Origin: an uncultured Chlorobiaceae bacterium | GTDB lineage: Bacteria > Bacteroidota > Chlorobiia > Chlorobiales > Chlorobiaceae | NCBI GenBank assembly: GCA_903994525.1 | Contig: CAJEXW010000003.1 | Coordinates: 1-52,116, forward strand | Direction of reading: 5' to 3' | Length of the DNA stretch: 52,116 nt | In this document: in pieces, positions 34,094 to 44,320 of the stretch | Numbering within the stretch: position 1 is the first letter of the stretch | Layout of the letters: every line of letters begins with the position of its first letter | The notes under the pieces: generated by a model | What the model saw: the letters and a program-made list of their open reading frames with translations, nothing else | What the model was told of the DNA's origin: nothing | Databases searched by the model: none | Made by a program: the position numbers and the translations under genes

Positions 34094-35713
34094 GTGAAAA
34101 TCAGTTTTTTGAATACGCTGTTCAGGGTGTTGGTAACAGTGCTTGTTGTACAGCTCTGGCACCCCTCTGCAAGGCCGGTTTTTGCGGTGGAGCTGCCTTT
34201 GGACAAGGGGCCGATCAGCAAATCGACCGTCTCCGATATTCTTGACAGCCTGGTCAATGCCACCTATTTTAAGGACGAGCACTTTGCTCCCCCTTCCAAA
34301 GAGTCGGAAAAGTTTCGTTTTCCCTCAAATTTTGTGCCTCAGTACAGCGACTCCACCTATGCGGCACGAATTGCCGCAATGAATACCAAAACCCCGATGC
34401 GCTTTATCTTTAATGCGCAGGTGAAGGGCTTTATTCGGATGTATGCGGTCGAAAAGAGGGGGCTCACCGCCAAAATTCTTGGATTGACCAAAGTCTATTT
34501 TCCTCTTTTTGAGGAGAAGCTGGATGGCGCCAATGTGCCTCTTGAGATGAAGTATCTGGCTATTGTGGAGTCGGCGCTCAACCCCACGGCGGTCTCTCCC
34601 GCAGGTGCGAAGGGGCTGTGGCAGTTCATGTACGGGACTGGCAAGATGTATGGTCTGCAATCCACCTCTTTTATTGAGGATCGGTATGACCCCTACAAGG
34701 CCACCCTTGCGGCAAGCAGGCATCTGAAAGATCTCTATAACATCTACGGCGACTGGTTTCTTGCGCTTGCGGCCTATAATTCGGGACCGGGAAATGTGAA
34801 CAAGGCGATCCGCCGGGCAGGCGGGGTGAAGGATTACTGGGTAATCTGGGATTACCTTCCGGCCGAAACAAGGGGCTATGTCCCTGCCTTTATTGCGGTG
34901 AACTATATTATGAACTACTACAACGAGCATAACATCCGTCCCGTTGAGCCAGGCTATCTCTATCAGGATGTTGATACCCTGCGCACCACCCGGATGCTCT
35001 CGTTTGAACAGATCAGCGAGACGATTGGTGTATCAACCTCCGATCTTCATTTTTTGAATCCCCAATACAAGCTTGGCATCATTCCCGCCGCCTCAGGCAC
35101 CGAGAATGTTCTGAGGTTGCCGAAAAAATATATTGCCCAGTTCCAGAAGCGGGAGCAGGAGATTTATGCCTACAAGTCTGCCAAAACCCTTGAGCGTGAG
35201 GAGCTTCTTGCCCGCGCAAAATCGCTTCAGGGGGGGGCGCTTCAGGGCGGCGAGGGGAGGGCCGAGAAGATTCATGTGGTGGCAGAGGGCGAGACGCTTG
35301 GCTCGATTGCAAGGTTGTACCGCACCTATATCAGCCAGCTTATTGCCTGGAATAACCTGAAGGATCCCGATGTCACACCGGGTCAGAAGCTTGTCGTCTT
35401 TGGCGGAGCCGACGATGAACCTTCGGCGGCCGGGGAGTCGATCAGAAAGGTGATACAGCGCTACAAGGTGAGAAAAGGGGAGAGTGTGGCCTCGGTGGCG
35501 AGCAAATACGGCATGAGCGTCGATCGTCTCGTGGCTCTGAACCATCTGGGCAAAAAAAGCTCGCTTGCTGCGGGAAGGAGTCTCAGGGTAGAAAAAATCG
35601 TGATGGTGAAGCAGAGACGTTCGTCGTCGACAAAATCGTACGGGGTGAAACGATCAAAAGCCTCCAAAGCAACCGGGGTGAAGCGCCGTTCATCTTCGAA
35701 ACGAAAGCGATAA
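34094..35713 (+). CDS. Membrane-bound lytic murein transglycosylase with LysM repeats (MltD-like)
   Basis: It cleaves peptidoglycan glycan strands in the periplasm. An N-terminal signal/anchor (about residues 5-30) precedes the SLT domain. The catalytic Glu159 lies in MKYLAIVESALNPTAVS, followed by GAKGLWQFMYGTGKMYGL. LysM-type peptidoglycan-binding repeats follow: a weak one around residues 300-345, then VVAEGETLGSIARLYRTYIS and YKVRKGESVASVASKYGMSV. The last ~35 residues are very basic (Ser/Lys/Arg). The start is a GTG (34094) without a strong Shine-Dalgarno, so the exact N-terminus is uncertain. Confidence 0.88.
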   Translation: MKISFLNTLFRVLVTVLVVQLWHPSARPVFAVELPLDKGPISKSTVSDILDSLVNATYFKDEHFAPPSKESEKFRFPSNFVPQYSDSTYAARIAAMNTKTPMRFIFNAQVKGFIRMYAVEKRGLTAKILGLTKVYFPLFEEKLDGANVPLEMKYLAIVESALNPTAVSPAGAKGLWQFMYGTGKMYGLQSTSFIEDRYDPYKATLAASRHLKDLYNIYGDWFLALAAYNSGPGNVNKAIRRAGGVKDYWVIWDYLPAETRGYVPAFIAVNYIMNYYNEHNIRPVEPGYLYQDVDTLRTTRMLSFEQISETIGVSTSDLHFLNPQYKLGIIPAASGTENVLRLPKKYIAQFQKREQEIYAYKSAKTLEREELLARAKSLQGGALQGGEGRAEKIHVVAEGETLGSIARLYRTYISQLIAWNNLKDPDVTPGQKLVVFGGADDEPSAAGESIRKVIQRYKVRKGESVASVASKYGMSVDRLVALNHLGKKSSLAAGRSLRVEKIVMVKQRRSSSTKSYGVKRSKASKATGVKRRSSSKRKR

Positions 35714-35838
35714 GGCGGTCGGCTTCGGACGGGGGGCACCGAATTGTTTTCATGTTCAATTAACGGATAATTATTATTATCTTGGACGATATTGGAAGTT
35801 TTGGTTCAATAATTCATAAATGAGCAATCATTAAACGT

Positions 35839-37029
35839 ATGCGTAATATCATTTTTACCGGAAAAGGTGGAGTTGGCAAGACCTCTATTGCTGCTGCGAC
35901 AGCGCTCAGGGCGGCAGATATGGGGTACAAAACTCTCATTATGTCTACCGATCCGGCACACAGTCTCGGTGACTCGCTTGATGTCCAGTTGGGCCCCTCG
36001 CCCGTTAAAATTGCCGAAAATCTCTGGGGTCAGGAGGTCAGCGTCTTTGGCGATCTCAATCTGAACTGGGATGTGGTGAGGGAGCATTTTGCCCATATCA
36101 TGGAGGCTCGCGGCATTGAGGGAGTTTATGCTGAAGAGATGGGTGTGCTGCCAGGTATGGAGGAGCTCTTTTCGCTCTCCTATATCAAGCGTTATAATGA
36201 ACAGAACGAGTATGACCTTTTGGTCGTAGATTGTGCCCCTACCGGTGAAACCCTTCGCCTGCTTTCGCTGCCTGAAACCTTCGGCTGGTTTATCAAGATG
36301 ATTCGCAATGTCGAAAAGTTTATGGTCAAGCCGGTGCTTCGTCCTCTTTCGAAGAAGATTAAAAAAATTGATGATTTTGTTGCGCCAGAAGAGGTGTACG
36401 ACAAGGTTGACAATCTCTTTTCCTCAACGGAGGGTATCATTGACCTGCTTGCCGATGGTTCCAAAACAACCATGCGTCTGGTGATGAACCCCGAAAAGAT
36501 GGTGATCAAGGAGTCGATGCGCGCCCTTACCTATCTGAACCTCTACGGTATTACGGTTGACCGTATTACCATTAACCGCGTCATGCCCGACCAGAGCCCC
36601 GATCCCTACTTCCAGAAATGGCGCGCCATTCAGCAGAAGTATATTGAGCAGATCACCGAGGCTTTTGCCCCTATTCCGATTGCCGAGGTGCCGCTTTTTG
36701 ATGATGAGGTTGTCGGCCTGGCGATGCTTCGCCGAGTGGGCGCAAAGGTCTATGAAGACAAGAACCCGCTTGATGTCTTCTTTACCGAGAATCCGATCGA
36801 TATCAAGAAGGTCTCCGATGGCCACTACAAGGTGCGTGTCAGATTGCCCTTTATGGAGAATATGGGGCTTGAGCCAAAGATTCTCAAGCTTGGCGATGAT
36901 CTGACCATCCGTATTGGCGACTACCAGAAGATTGTTGCCCTGCCTATCTTTCTGGCGGGTATGGAGTCTACCGGTGCCTCCTACGAGGACAAATGGCTCA
37001 GTATTGATTTTGAAAAAGCACACCGCTGA
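35839..37029 (+). CDS. ArsA-family (GET3-like) anion-transporting ATPase
   Basis: This cytosolic ATPase of the ArsA/GET3 class has a deviant P-loop [18 protein letters not shown] at the N-terminus, [13 protein letters not shown] (switch I) and [17 protein letters not shown] (switch II). The length is 396 aa, a single ATPase unit, with a C-terminal beta-rich extension ([20 protein letters not shown]). Green sulfur bacteria carry ArsA-like proteins that are not linked to arsenic genes, and none are seen here. The role is therefore unassigned. It is convergent with serA and shares its terminator. Confidence 0.88.
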   Translation: MRNIIFTGKGGVGKTSIAAATALRAADMGYKTLIMSTDPAHSLGDSLDVQLGPSPVKIAENLWGQEVSVFGDLNLNWDVVREHFAHIMEARGIEGVYAEEMGVLPGMEELFSLSYIKRYNEQNEYDLLVVDCAPTGETLRLLSLPETFGWFIKMIRNVEKFMVKPVLRPLSKKIKKIDDFVAPEEVYDKVDNLFSSTEGIIDLLADGSKTTMRLVMNPEKMVIKESMRALTYLNLYGITVDRITINRVMPDQSPDPYFQKWRAIQQKYIEQITEAFAPIPIAEVPLFDDEVVGLAMLRRVGAKVYEDKNPLDVFFTENPIDIKKVSDGHYKVRVRLPFMENMGLEPKILKLGDDLTIRIGDYQKIVALPIFLAGMESTGASYEDKWLSIDFEKAHR

Positions 37030-37049
37030 TTGTCTCCCTCCCTTGTTTG

Positions 37050-37090
37050 ACAATAAAAAAACCTGCTCGTTGAGGGCAGGTTTTTTATTG
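37050..37090. terminator. Bidirectional intrinsic terminator
   Basis: AAAAAACCTGC and GCAGGTTTTTT form a strong stem, extended by CAATA/TATTG, around a short loop (about 37051-37090). The A-run on the left and T-run on the right make it usable from both strands. It sits between the convergent ArsA-type ATPase and serA genes. Confidence 0.9.
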
Positions 37091-37110
37091 TCTCCACAGT
37101 GGTGATCTTC

Positions 37111-38691
37111 TCAGAGCGAAACCAGATCGGCGACATCGACGCCGTTGACCGCTCTGACCTCATCCAGCAGCGCCGGGGTTACATCGCCGTCGACCACAAT
37201 AGCCGTCATGGCCACCTTTTTCTCCTCGTCCCTCGATAGTGCAACGTAGGCGACGTTCAGGTTGTGCTGCAGCAAAATCTGGGTGACGTTGGCAATGACA
37301 CCGGGCTTGTCGACATTGTTGTAGATGATGATGTTGCCTTCGGGCTTGAACTCAACAAGGAACTGGTCGATCATCACAATGCGTATCTCCTTGTCGCCAA
37401 AGACGGTTCCGCCAATCATCCGTTTTGCAGCGTCGCTTTCGAGCTCAATGCGGATGAGGTTGGTGTAGTCGAGATTCTCCTTCTCAAACTTCTGGTTAAG
37501 GCTGATGCCGCACTCTTTGGCCATGGTGAAGGCATTGATGTAATTGGTATCCTTTGACTGCCGGATATCAAGAAACCCCTTCAGCGCGGCGGCGGTGATC
37601 ACCTCATTGAATTTGTGGAGGAATTCGCCGGAGGTTCTGACAGTCATCCTTGTCGCATCGGGCGGAGCCATCTGGGCCAGGGTTGCGCCAAGTTTTTCCG
37701 CCAGGTTGAGGTAGGCCTGGACGCCCGGCACCTGGGCCAGCTCCACGGCCGAGGCGTTGACCGCCCCTTCAAGTTTGCCTGAGCGTTTCCATTCAACAAT
37801 TTGTTCGGCAATCTGGATCGCCACTTTCTGCTGTGCCTCTGCCGTGGAGGCGGCAATATGGGGGGTGGCAATCACCTGCTCAAGTTTCAGCAGCGGATTG
37901 TCGGGATCGACCGGCTCTTTTTCAAAGACATCAAGGGCCACGGCCGCAACCTTTCCCGAGATAAGGGCCTCGGCCAGATCGCTCTCGTTGATGATGCCGC
38001 CCCGGGCACAGTTGACAATGATCACCCCCTCCTTCATCAGCTCAAAGGTCTCTTTGGCAATGAGGTTACGGGTAGACTCGTTGAGTGAGGAGTGGATGGT
38101 GATAAAATCGGCCTGTATAAAATTTTCATGCAGGGGGAGAAGGTCGATATGGAGCTGGGCGGCATATTCGTCCGGAATCATCGGATCGTAGGCGATGGTC
38201 TTCATCCCGAAGGCCTGCATTCGCGATGCCACCTCCCGTCCGATTTTGCCAAGCCCGATGATGGAGAGGGTTTTGCCTTCGAGCTCAACGCCGCTGAATC
38301 TGCTCTTGTTCCAGTGTCCCAGTTTAAGATCGGCCGTCGCCTGCGGGATGCGGCGCGCAGCGGCCAGCATCATGGCACAGGTGTGCTCTGCGGCGGAGAC
38401 GGTATTTCCCCCGGGGGTGTTCATGACAATGACCCCTTTGCGGGTTGCTGCCTCAAGGTCGATGTTGTCGACTCCGGCGCCTGCTCTTCCAATCAGAGTG
38501 AGTTTGGTGCCACACTCCAGAATTTCAGCGGTAACCTTGGTCGCGCTTCTGACAATCAGCTTGTCAAAATCACCAATAATCGCCTTGAGTTCATCTTTGC
38601 TTATTTTCGGTCGTTCAGTGACGTCAAAACCATTTTGGGTGAGGATTTGAGCGCACTGTGGATCAACACCGTCAGTGATCAGTACATTCAT
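37111..38691 (-). CDS. serA: D-3-phosphoglycerate dehydrogenase
   Basis: It makes 3-phosphohydroxypyruvate, the first step of serine synthesis. Visible are MNVLITDGVDPQCAQIL, the NAD motif GLGKIGREVASRM, the catalytic-Arg region VNCARGGIINESDL, the catalytic His in TPHIAASTAEAQ, and a C-terminal ACT domain (DKPGVIANVTQILLQHNLNV). With the start at 38691 the protein has 526 aa, the usual size of the long ASB-ACT type. The frame is open 26 codons further to 38769, but that extension has no family similarity. It is feedback-controlled by serine in relatives. Confidence 0.95.
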   Translation of the reverse strand: MNVLITDGVDPQCAQILTQNGFDVTERPKISKDELKAIIGDFDKLIVRSATKVTAEILECGTKLTLIGRAGAGVDNIDLEAATRKGVIVMNTPGGNTVSAAEHTCAMMLAAARRIPQATADLKLGHWNKSRFSGVELEGKTLSIIGLGKIGREVASRMQAFGMKTIAYDPMIPDEYAAQLHIDLLPLHENFIQADFITIHSSLNESTRNLIAKETFELMKEGVIIVNCARGGIINESDLAEALISGKVAAVALDVFEKEPVDPDNPLLKLEQVIATPHIAASTAEAQQKVAIQIAEQIVEWKRSGKLEGAVNASAVELAQVPGVQAYLNLAEKLGATLAQMAPPDATRMTVRTSGEFLHKFNEVITAAALKGFLDIRQSKDTNYINAFTMAKECGISLNQKFEKENLDYTNLIRIELESDAAKRMIGGTVFGDKEIRIVMIDQFLVEFKPEGNIIIYNNVDKPGVIANVTQILLQHNLNVAYVALSRDEEKKVAMTAIVVDGDVTPALLDEVRAVNGVDVADLVSL

Positions 38692-38877
38692 AGTGCTTGT
38701 TGGTATGGTTGGATTACCTGAAATTTTACTATCTCTGTCGCTAATATAAAGGAAATTTTGTCGCTCCAAACTTTCGTCCGGGGTTAATCCCTTTTCTGAA
38801 ACATTTGGTTAAGGGCGCTGCATTACGTATATGTTGTGGTTTTGTTTATCTTGCCTGATCTTTTTTAAGCTAACGTT
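38692..38877. promoter_or_regulatory. Divergent promoter region between serA and DAHP synthase
   Basis: This 186-bp gap separates two divergently transcribed amino-acid biosynthesis genes. It must hold promoters for both. No riboswitch, leader peptide or clear operator was recognised. Confidence 0.4.
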
Positions 38878-39948
38878 ATGACGGGTGTAAAACGGATGGA
38901 ACAGTTACATGATTTAAGAGTTTCACGAATTATTCGCCTTCCCTCGCCAGGCGCTCTCAAGGGGTTGCTTCCGGTTGATGAGGAGGTGGCAAGGACGGTC
39001 AGCGCCGGGCGTCGTGAAGTTGAACATATTTTAACCGGCAAGGATGAGCGCTTGCTGGTGATTGTCGGTCCCTGCTCAATCCACGATGTGGAGGCGGCGC
39101 GTGAGTATGCCGAAAAACTTGCCCTGTTGCGCCGGGAGCTTCAGCATGAGCTTTGTATCATGATGCGGGTCTATTTTGAAAAGCCCAGGACAACGGTGGG
39201 GTGGAAGGGATTTATCAACGATCCACATCTTGATGATACCTACGATATCGAGCATGGTCTTTTTCATGCGCGCAAGCTGCTCATTGAGATCAATGAGCTG
39301 GGCCTTCCGGCAGCGACGGAGTTTCTTGATCCTATATCTCCCCAGTATGTGGCCGATGTGGTGAGCTGGGCGGCAATCGGGGCCAGGACCATTGAGTCGC
39401 AGACCCACCGGCAGATGGCCAGCGGGCTTTCGATGCCGGTCGGCTTTAAAAACTCGACCGATGGCCGTCTTGGCGTGGCGGTTGATGCCATTCGATCGGC
39501 AATGCACCCTCACAGTTTTCTTGGCATTGACAAGGAGGGGCACAGCAGTGTTATTACTACCAAAGGCAACCCTTTTGGCCACCTTGTGCTCCGGGGCGGG
39601 CTCACCCCCAATTATGATGAGAAGAGCATCGTTGCCGCCGAGCGCTTGCTCGGCAAGGCGGGGCTCACGCAGTCGCTTCTTGTTGATTGCAGCCATGCCA
39701 ATTCGGGCAAAAAACATGAGCGGCAGTTGACGGTCTGGGAAAATATTTTGCAGCAGAAGCTGGCTGGCAACAGGAGTATTGTGGGGGTGATGATCGAGAG
39801 TAATCTTTTTTGCGGCAACCAGCCATTCCCCGAGGATCCCGACAAGCTTGAGTACGGGGTTTCAATAACCGATGAGTGCCTCTCTTGGGAGGAGAGTGAG
39901 CGTATGCTGCGTGACGGGGCTGAAGTTCTCCATAATGTTATCAAATAG
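38878..39948 (+). CDS. aroF: 3-deoxy-7-phosphoheptulonate synthase (DAHP synthase, class I)
   Basis: It condenses PEP with erythrose 4-phosphate, the entry step to aromatic amino acids. This is the E. coli AroF/G/H type: [86 protein letters not shown] (metal ligands C and H) and [16 protein letters not shown]. The length is 356 aa. The symbol follows the E. coli family and does not state which amino acid inhibits it. An internal ATG at 38896 (MEQLHDLR) is an alternative start. Confidence 0.95.
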   Translation: MTGVKRMEQLHDLRVSRIIRLPSPGALKGLLPVDEEVARTVSAGRREVEHILTGKDERLLVIVGPCSIHDVEAAREYAEKLALLRRELQHELCIMMRVYFEKPRTTVGWKGFINDPHLDDTYDIEHGLFHARKLLIEINELGLPAATEFLDPISPQYVADVVSWAAIGARTIESQTHRQMASGLSMPVGFKNSTDGRLGVAVDAIRSAMHPHSFLGIDKEGHSSVITTKGNPFGHLVLRGGLTPNYDEKSIVAAERLLGKAGLTQSLLVDCSHANSGKKHERQLTVWENILQQKLAGNRSIVGVMIESNLFCGNQPFPEDPDKLEYGVSITDECLSWEESERMLRDGAEVLHNVIK

Positions 39949-39959
39949 GGGGATTGCAC

Positions 39960-41093
39960 ATGGCTATTGAAATACGGCAGGTGGGTAATAAAAAAGAGAA
40001 GAGGGCGTTTATTCTTTTTGCATGGCAGATCTACCGCAAGGATCCTCTTCTCGACAGAAACTGGGTGCCGCCGGTGATCGATGATTATATGAAGACGCTT
40101 GATTCGACGCTCTTCCCCTTGTACGATCATGCCGATCTGGCCATGTTTACCGCTTGGAAGGATGGCGTGATGGCGGGAACGATTGCGGCGGTCGAGAACC
40201 GTCGGCACAATCAGGTGCATGAAGACAAGGTGGGTTTCTGGGGTTTTTTTGAGTGTATCAACGACCAGCAGGTGGCCAATGCCCTTTTTGAGGCGGCTGG
40301 CGGCTGGCTGAAAAAAAAGGGACTCAACGCCATGCGCGGCCCCGTCAGCCCCTCCATGAATGACCAGTGCGGCATGTTGACGCGGGGTTATGACAGCCCA
40401 CCGGTCTTTCTGATGCTTTATAATCCGCCCTACTACAACGATCTTGTGCTGAAGAGTGGCCACCATATCGGGCAGGAGCTGCTTGCCTGGTATATTGACC
40501 AGGAGAGTATTGATATCGCCCGTCTGCGCCGGATTGCGGAGCATGTCAAGCAGCGGGAGGGGCTGACGATACGCACGATGAACATGAAGGATTTTGATGG
40601 CGAGGTTGAGCGCATGAGGGTGATTTATAACAAGGCGTGGGAGAAAAACTGGGGCTTTGTGCCGATGACCGACAAGGAGTTTTATTTCCTTGGCAAAAGC
40701 CTTAAACCGCTTGCCAATCCCCATTACATCTATTTTGTGGAGGATCGCAACAAGCGTACCGTGGGTTTTTCGCTTTCGCTTCCTGATGTCAATCAGGCGC
40801 TGAAGCATGTCAATGGCAACCCCTTTTCACCACTCGGGCTTGTGAAGTATCTCTGGTACAGCCGAAAAATTACCATGGTGCGCACCATCGTGATGGGAGT
40901 TTTGCCGGAGTATCGGAACAAGGGGATCGATAGTATCATGAATGCGGAGATTGCCGATTATGGGGGCAGGCACGGCGTTCATGCCAGTGAGATGAGCTGG
41001 ATACTCAAGGCAAACGAGGCTATGAGCAAGCTGGCCAAAGTCATTGGTGGTACTCCCTACAAGGAGTACGTAATTTATGAGACGGATCTGTAG
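39960..41093 (+). CDS. GNAT-like N-acetyltransferase family protein
   Basis: This 377-aa protein resembles a widespread family of large GNAT-fold proteins without a known substrate. The acetyl-CoA loop is suggested by VMGVLPEYRNKGIDSIMNAE (residues about 315-330). Other characteristic stretches are GPVSPSMNDQCGMLTRGYD and VIYNKAWEKNWGFVPMTD. The start is ATG 39960 with GGGGG about 8 bases upstream; a TTG at 39954 is less likely. It follows the DAHP synthase gene by 11 bp, so both are likely in one transcript ending at the terminator at 41113-41150. Confidence 0.75.
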   Translation: MAIEIRQVGNKKEKRAFILFAWQIYRKDPLLDRNWVPPVIDDYMKTLDSTLFPLYDHADLAMFTAWKDGVMAGTIAAVENRRHNQVHEDKVGFWGFFECINDQQVANALFEAAGGWLKKKGLNAMRGPVSPSMNDQCGMLTRGYDSPPVFLMLYNPPYYNDLVLKSGHHIGQELLAWYIDQESIDIARLRRIAEHVKQREGLTIRTMNMKDFDGEVERMRVIYNKAWEKNWGFVPMTDKEFYFLGKSLKPLANPHYIYFVEDRNKRTVGFSLSLPDVNQALKHVNGNPFSPLGLVKYLWYSRKITMVRTIVMGVLPEYRNKGIDSIMNAEIADYGGRHGVHASEMSWILKANEAMSKLAKVIGGTPYKEYVIYETDL

Positions 41094-41112
41094 AATTGAG
41101 CGGTTTGGGGAC

Positions 41113-41150
41113 AAAAAAAAGAGGCTGTCTGCTGACAGCCTCTTTTTTTT
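41113..41150. terminator. Strong intrinsic terminator, usable from both strands
   Basis: AGAGGCTGTC-TGCT-GACAGCCTCT forms a 10-bp stem with a 4-base loop, flanked by eight A on the left and eight T on the right. It separates the converging GNAT-like and outer-membrane protein genes. Confidence 0.93.
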
Positions 41151-41170
41151 GTAGGTCAGTGAAGCAAGCT

Positions 41171-41869
41171 TCAGAACGATGCGGTGAAGACAAGGTTTGA
41201 CTTCTCTTCTGCAGGGTTGTAGATATAGGAAGCGCTGAAATTCTCTTTAGAGACTGTGCAACCAAGATTGACAAGATTGACATTATTGCTTCCTTTTGAA
41301 GGAGCATAAGCACCCTCGTCGCCCAAGCCAAGAACAGCTTTTGCAGTGTATTTGTCCTTCTGGTGGAATTTGTATGCCACTTCAAAATACTTGGCATTTG
41401 AGAATGTCTGGCCACCAACAAAAACAGATCCCAAAAGGCTGAAATCGTTGATGTCATAAGCAGCGGTGAGGTCAAGTGTGTTTGGGCCATCATTCTTGAA
41501 GTCAAACGCTCTTGTGCTTGCCGTCAGGCTCTGGGATGGTATGTAATAGTCAGTCAAGGTGATGTTTACAGGTCCTGCTGGCACGGTAACATAGAGATCT
41601 GTCTCCTGATATCTTTTGAAAAGAGTCTCACTGACGGCATTGGTGCCCCATCCGCCCACAACGACTCCGATACCCGGAAAAGTGTAGGAGACCGAAGGCT
41701 GAATGGCTGGTGAATCGCTCAGTGCGCTACCTCTCCATACATAGCTGCTGACCACATCGACACCAAGCTTGAATCCTTCTGCTTTTGAAGAGCCTTCGGC
41801 CTGTGCTGTTCCGCTCAATCCGGCAAAAAGTGCCACGGCGAGGGTTAAAAGTTTTGCTGTTTTTTTCAT
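41171..41869 (-). CDS. Outer-membrane beta-barrel-like protein (Gcw_chp/TIGR02001 type)
   Basis: This 232-aa exported protein has a clear signal peptide (MKKTAKLLTLAVALFAGLSG ... AQA). The mature part starts with GVDVVSSYVWRGSALSDSPA and PSVSYTFPGIGVVVGGW, typical of the TIGR02001/PF09694 family. It shows alternating hydrophobic strands and ends in an aromatic residue (TASF), as beta-barrels do. The frame is open to 41968, but the ATG at 41869 has AAGGA upstream and begins the signal peptide. The substrate or role is unknown. Confidence 0.8.
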   Translation of the reverse strand: MKKTAKLLTLAVALFAGLSGTAQAEGSSKAEGFKLGVDVVSSYVWRGSALSDSPAIQPSVSYTFPGIGVVVGGWGTNAVSETLFKRYQETDLYVTVPAGPVNITLTDYYIPSQSLTASTRAFDFKNDGPNTLDLTAAYDINDFSLLGSVFVGGQTFSNAKYFEVAYKFHQKDKYTAKAVLGLGDEGAYAPSKGSNNVNLVNLGCTVSKENFSASYIYNPAEEKSNLVFTASF

Positions 41870-42122
41870 TGTTGTATTCCTTGTTTTCGGTTTTGGTTGT
41901 GTTACTCGACTCCTTGAAGCTTCATCAAATTTAAGTGAGCAATATATAAAAGTGATAAACTTATCCAAATTCTTGAATATATCGTGGATAGTCCACTCTT
42001 TTCTGTTCGGCAGGGGAGGCCGCCCCTTCTCTCCTCTTCATTTGGGGGGAAAGCTGTTTCGTTGTACATTGAAACTGAGATTTCCCGGGGAGACTGAACA
42101 GGGTTAAAGCTGGAGTGTTCTC
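41870..42122. promoter_or_regulatory. Divergent upstream region
   Basis: This 253-bp gap lies between the outer-membrane protein gene (minus) and the RsbW-like gene (plus). The half next to the porin-like gene is A/T-rich (AATATATAAAAGTGATAAAC, 41941-41960) and probably holds its promoter. No gene is seen. Confidence 0.35.
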
Positions 42123-42530
42123 ATGAAGCAGGCTGATATTGTGCTGCCTGGTGCGTACAGCGCGTACGAGTTATTGTATAACTTTATTTCACGCTTTGCC
42201 GAAGGGGAGGGATACAGTTTTTCATTTGTGGAGGCGCTTCAGTTGAGCATGAAGGAGGCTTTTGTCAATGCCATCCGGCATGGAAACGGAGGACGGGAGG
42301 ATTTGACCGTATCATGCCAACTGAAGTCGGCAGATCCGATACTTCTCGCTTCGGTGCGTGATTGTGGACGGGGCTTTAATCCTGATGAGCAGCCAAATCC
42401 TCTCCATCCCCTCCATCTTTTGAAACTCTCTGGCAGAGGAATCTACATTATCCGAAGTATTGCCGAAATACTTGCTCTTGAGCGGGACGATAGTGGCTCT
42501 ACCCTGCTGTTGCGCTATATTCCCTATTGA
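42123..42530 (+). CDS. RsbW/SpoIIAB-like ATP-binding (HATPase) regulatory protein
   Basis: This 135-aa protein is a small GHKL-fold ATPase of the anti-sigma factor/serine kinase type. The N-box is LSMKEAFVNAIRHGNGGRED, the G1 box is VRDCGRGFNPDEQP, and a GRGIYIIRSIAE G2-like motif follows. Such proteins phosphorylate anti-sigma antagonists or bind sigma factors, but no partner gene is adjacent. The downstream neighbour is pgi (85-bp gap). Confidence 0.82.
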   Translation: MKQADIVLPGAYSAYELLYNFISRFAEGEGYSFSFVEALQLSMKEAFVNAIRHGNGGREDLTVSCQLKSADPILLASVRDCGRGFNPDEQPNPLHPLHLLKLSGRGIYIIRSIAEILALERDDSGSTLLLRYIPY

Positions 42531-42615
42531 GCCATTAAACTGCTCTCAAGCGCCCTTTGTCCGGGGGTTGGTGAGTATTCTCTATTTTTGAATAACAGGT
42601 AAGATTATCACTTTT

Positions 42616-44265
42616 ATGAAGTTGTCACAAAGCGTGGCCTGGCAAAAGCTTCAGGCGCACAAACGGGAGATTGAAGGGTTGCAGATGAGGGAGCTTTTTG
42701 TCGAAGAGAGTGATCGCTTCGAGCGTTTCTCTCTTCAATGGCATGGGCTCCTGCTTGATTATTCGAAAAACAGGATCACGTCGCAGACGATGGAGCTGCT
42801 GCTTGAGCTGGCCCGGCAGGCTGGTGTTGAAAAAAAACGGGACGGCATGTTTGCCGCAGAGTGCATCAATGCCACGGAGGGTCGTGCGGTGCTTCACACG
42901 GCGCTGCGCCGACCATCCGGCTACTCGCTCAAGGTTGATGGCCTTGAGCTCTCCACGGAGATTGCCGATGTGCTTGCCCAAATGAAGGAGTGCTGTGAAC
43001 GGGTGATTTCGGGAGCGTGGAGAGGTTTTACCGGCAAGCGGATGACCGATGTGGTCAATATCGGTATTGGCGGCTCTGATCTTGGCCCCTTTATGGTGAC
43101 CGAAGCGCTTCGCCCCTTTGCCCACGGCCAACTGCAGGTTCATTTTGTCTCGAACATTGATGGCACCCACATCAAGGAGACGCTGAAAAAGCTTGATCCC
43201 GAAACCACCCTCTTTATCATTGCCTCCAAGACCTTTACCACCCAGGAGACACTCACCAATGCGATGAGCGCCCGTGGGTGGTTTTTAACGCATTCCGGCG
43301 ACAAAAAGCATATTGCCAGCCATTTTGTTGCCGTATCAACCAACCGCGCAAAGGTGGTGGAGTTTGGTATTGACGAGGCCAATATGTTTCGATTCTGGGA
43401 CTGGGTTGGCGGACGATACTCACTCTGGTCGTCGATTGGCCTCTCTATTGCGCTCTTTCTCGGCTTTGACCATTTCCAGGCGCTGCTTCAGGGTGCTTAT
43501 GCCATGGACGAGCACTTCCGTCATGCGCCGCTTGAGGGCAATATCCCCGTGCTTTTGGCTCTGCTCGGTATCTGGTACAACAATTTTTTTGCCACCTCAT
43601 CTCATGCGGTGATTCCTTATGATCAGTATCTCCACCGTTTTCCCGCCTATCTCCAGCAACTCGATATGGAGAGTAATGGCAAGCGGGTTACCTGTGAGGG
43701 TGAAACGGTTGATTATGCTACAGGCCCTGTGATCTGGGGTGAGCCTGGCACAAACTCCCAGCACGCCTTTTTTCAGCTTCTGCATCAGGGTACCTCGCTG
43801 ATTCCTGCCGATTTTATTGTGCCGCTCACAACGCAGAACCCTGCCGGTGAGCATCACGATATTCTGCTGGCCAACTGTTTTGCGCAGACGGAGGCGCTGA
43901 TGAAGGGTAAAAATGAGCGGGAGGTGCGCCTTGAGCTTGAGGCGGCAGGCTGTGAAGAGTCGGAGCTTGAGAAGTTGTTGCCACACAAGGTGTTTCCAGG
44001 CAATCGTCCGACCAACACCATTCTGCTGGATGAACTGAACCCCTTTACTCTTGGCAGCCTCATCGCCATGTATGAGCACAAGGTGTTTGTGCAGGGGGTT
44101 ATCTGGGGAATCAACTCTTTTGACCAGTGGGGAGTTGAGCTTGGCAAGCAGCTTGCCAAAGCAATTTTTCCGGAAATTCAGGGCGGTGAGCCGGTGACGG
44201 GGCATGATTGCTCCACCAATGCGCTTATCAACGCAGCGCGTGCCTCTCGTTCGAAGCGCCAGTAG
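42616..44265 (+). CDS. pgi: Glucose-6-phosphate isomerase
   Basis: It interconverts glucose-6-phosphate and fructose-6-phosphate. The family signatures [47 protein letters not shown] and [17 protein letters not shown] are all present, as is the C-terminal [16 protein letters not shown]. The length of 549 aa equals the E. coli-type enzyme. A strong ribosome-binding site is not obvious. Confidence 0.97.
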   Translation: MKLSQSVAWQKLQAHKREIEGLQMRELFVEESDRFERFSLQWHGLLLDYSKNRITSQTMELLLELARQAGVEKKRDGMFAAECINATEGRAVLHTALRRPSGYSLKVDGLELSTEIADVLAQMKECCERVISGAWRGFTGKRMTDVVNIGIGGSDLGPFMVTEALRPFAHGQLQVHFVSNIDGTHIKETLKKLDPETTLFIIASKTFTTQETLTNAMSARGWFLTHSGDKKHIASHFVAVSTNRAKVVEFGIDEANMFRFWDWVGGRYSLWSSIGLSIALFLGFDHFQALLQGAYAMDEHFRHAPLEGNIPVLLALLGIWYNNFFATSSHAVIPYDQYLHRFPAYLQQLDMESNGKRVTCEGETVDYATGPVIWGEPGTNSQHAFFQLLHQGTSLIPADFIVPLTTQNPAGEHHDILLANCFAQTEALMKGKNEREVRLELEAAGCEESELEKLLPHKVFPGNRPTNTILLDELNPFTLGSLIAMYEHKVFVQGVIWGINSFDQWGVELGKQLAKAIFPEIQGGEPVTGHDCSTNALINAARASRSKRQ

Positions 44266-44320
44266 CCGGGGTTGAAAGCTTTTGTGGCGCTGCCCTCTTC
44301 GCCTCCGGCTTTCCTGCTGC

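Noticed and set aside
38692..38769. N-terminal extension of serA
   Set aside because: The 26 extra residues have no similarity to the family, and the ATG at 38691 gives the standard N-terminus.
38692..38877. Riboswitch or attenuator between serA and DAHP synthase
   Set aside because: No leader peptide rich in Ser/Phe/Tyr/Trp, no paired hairpins and no known riboswitch core were seen.
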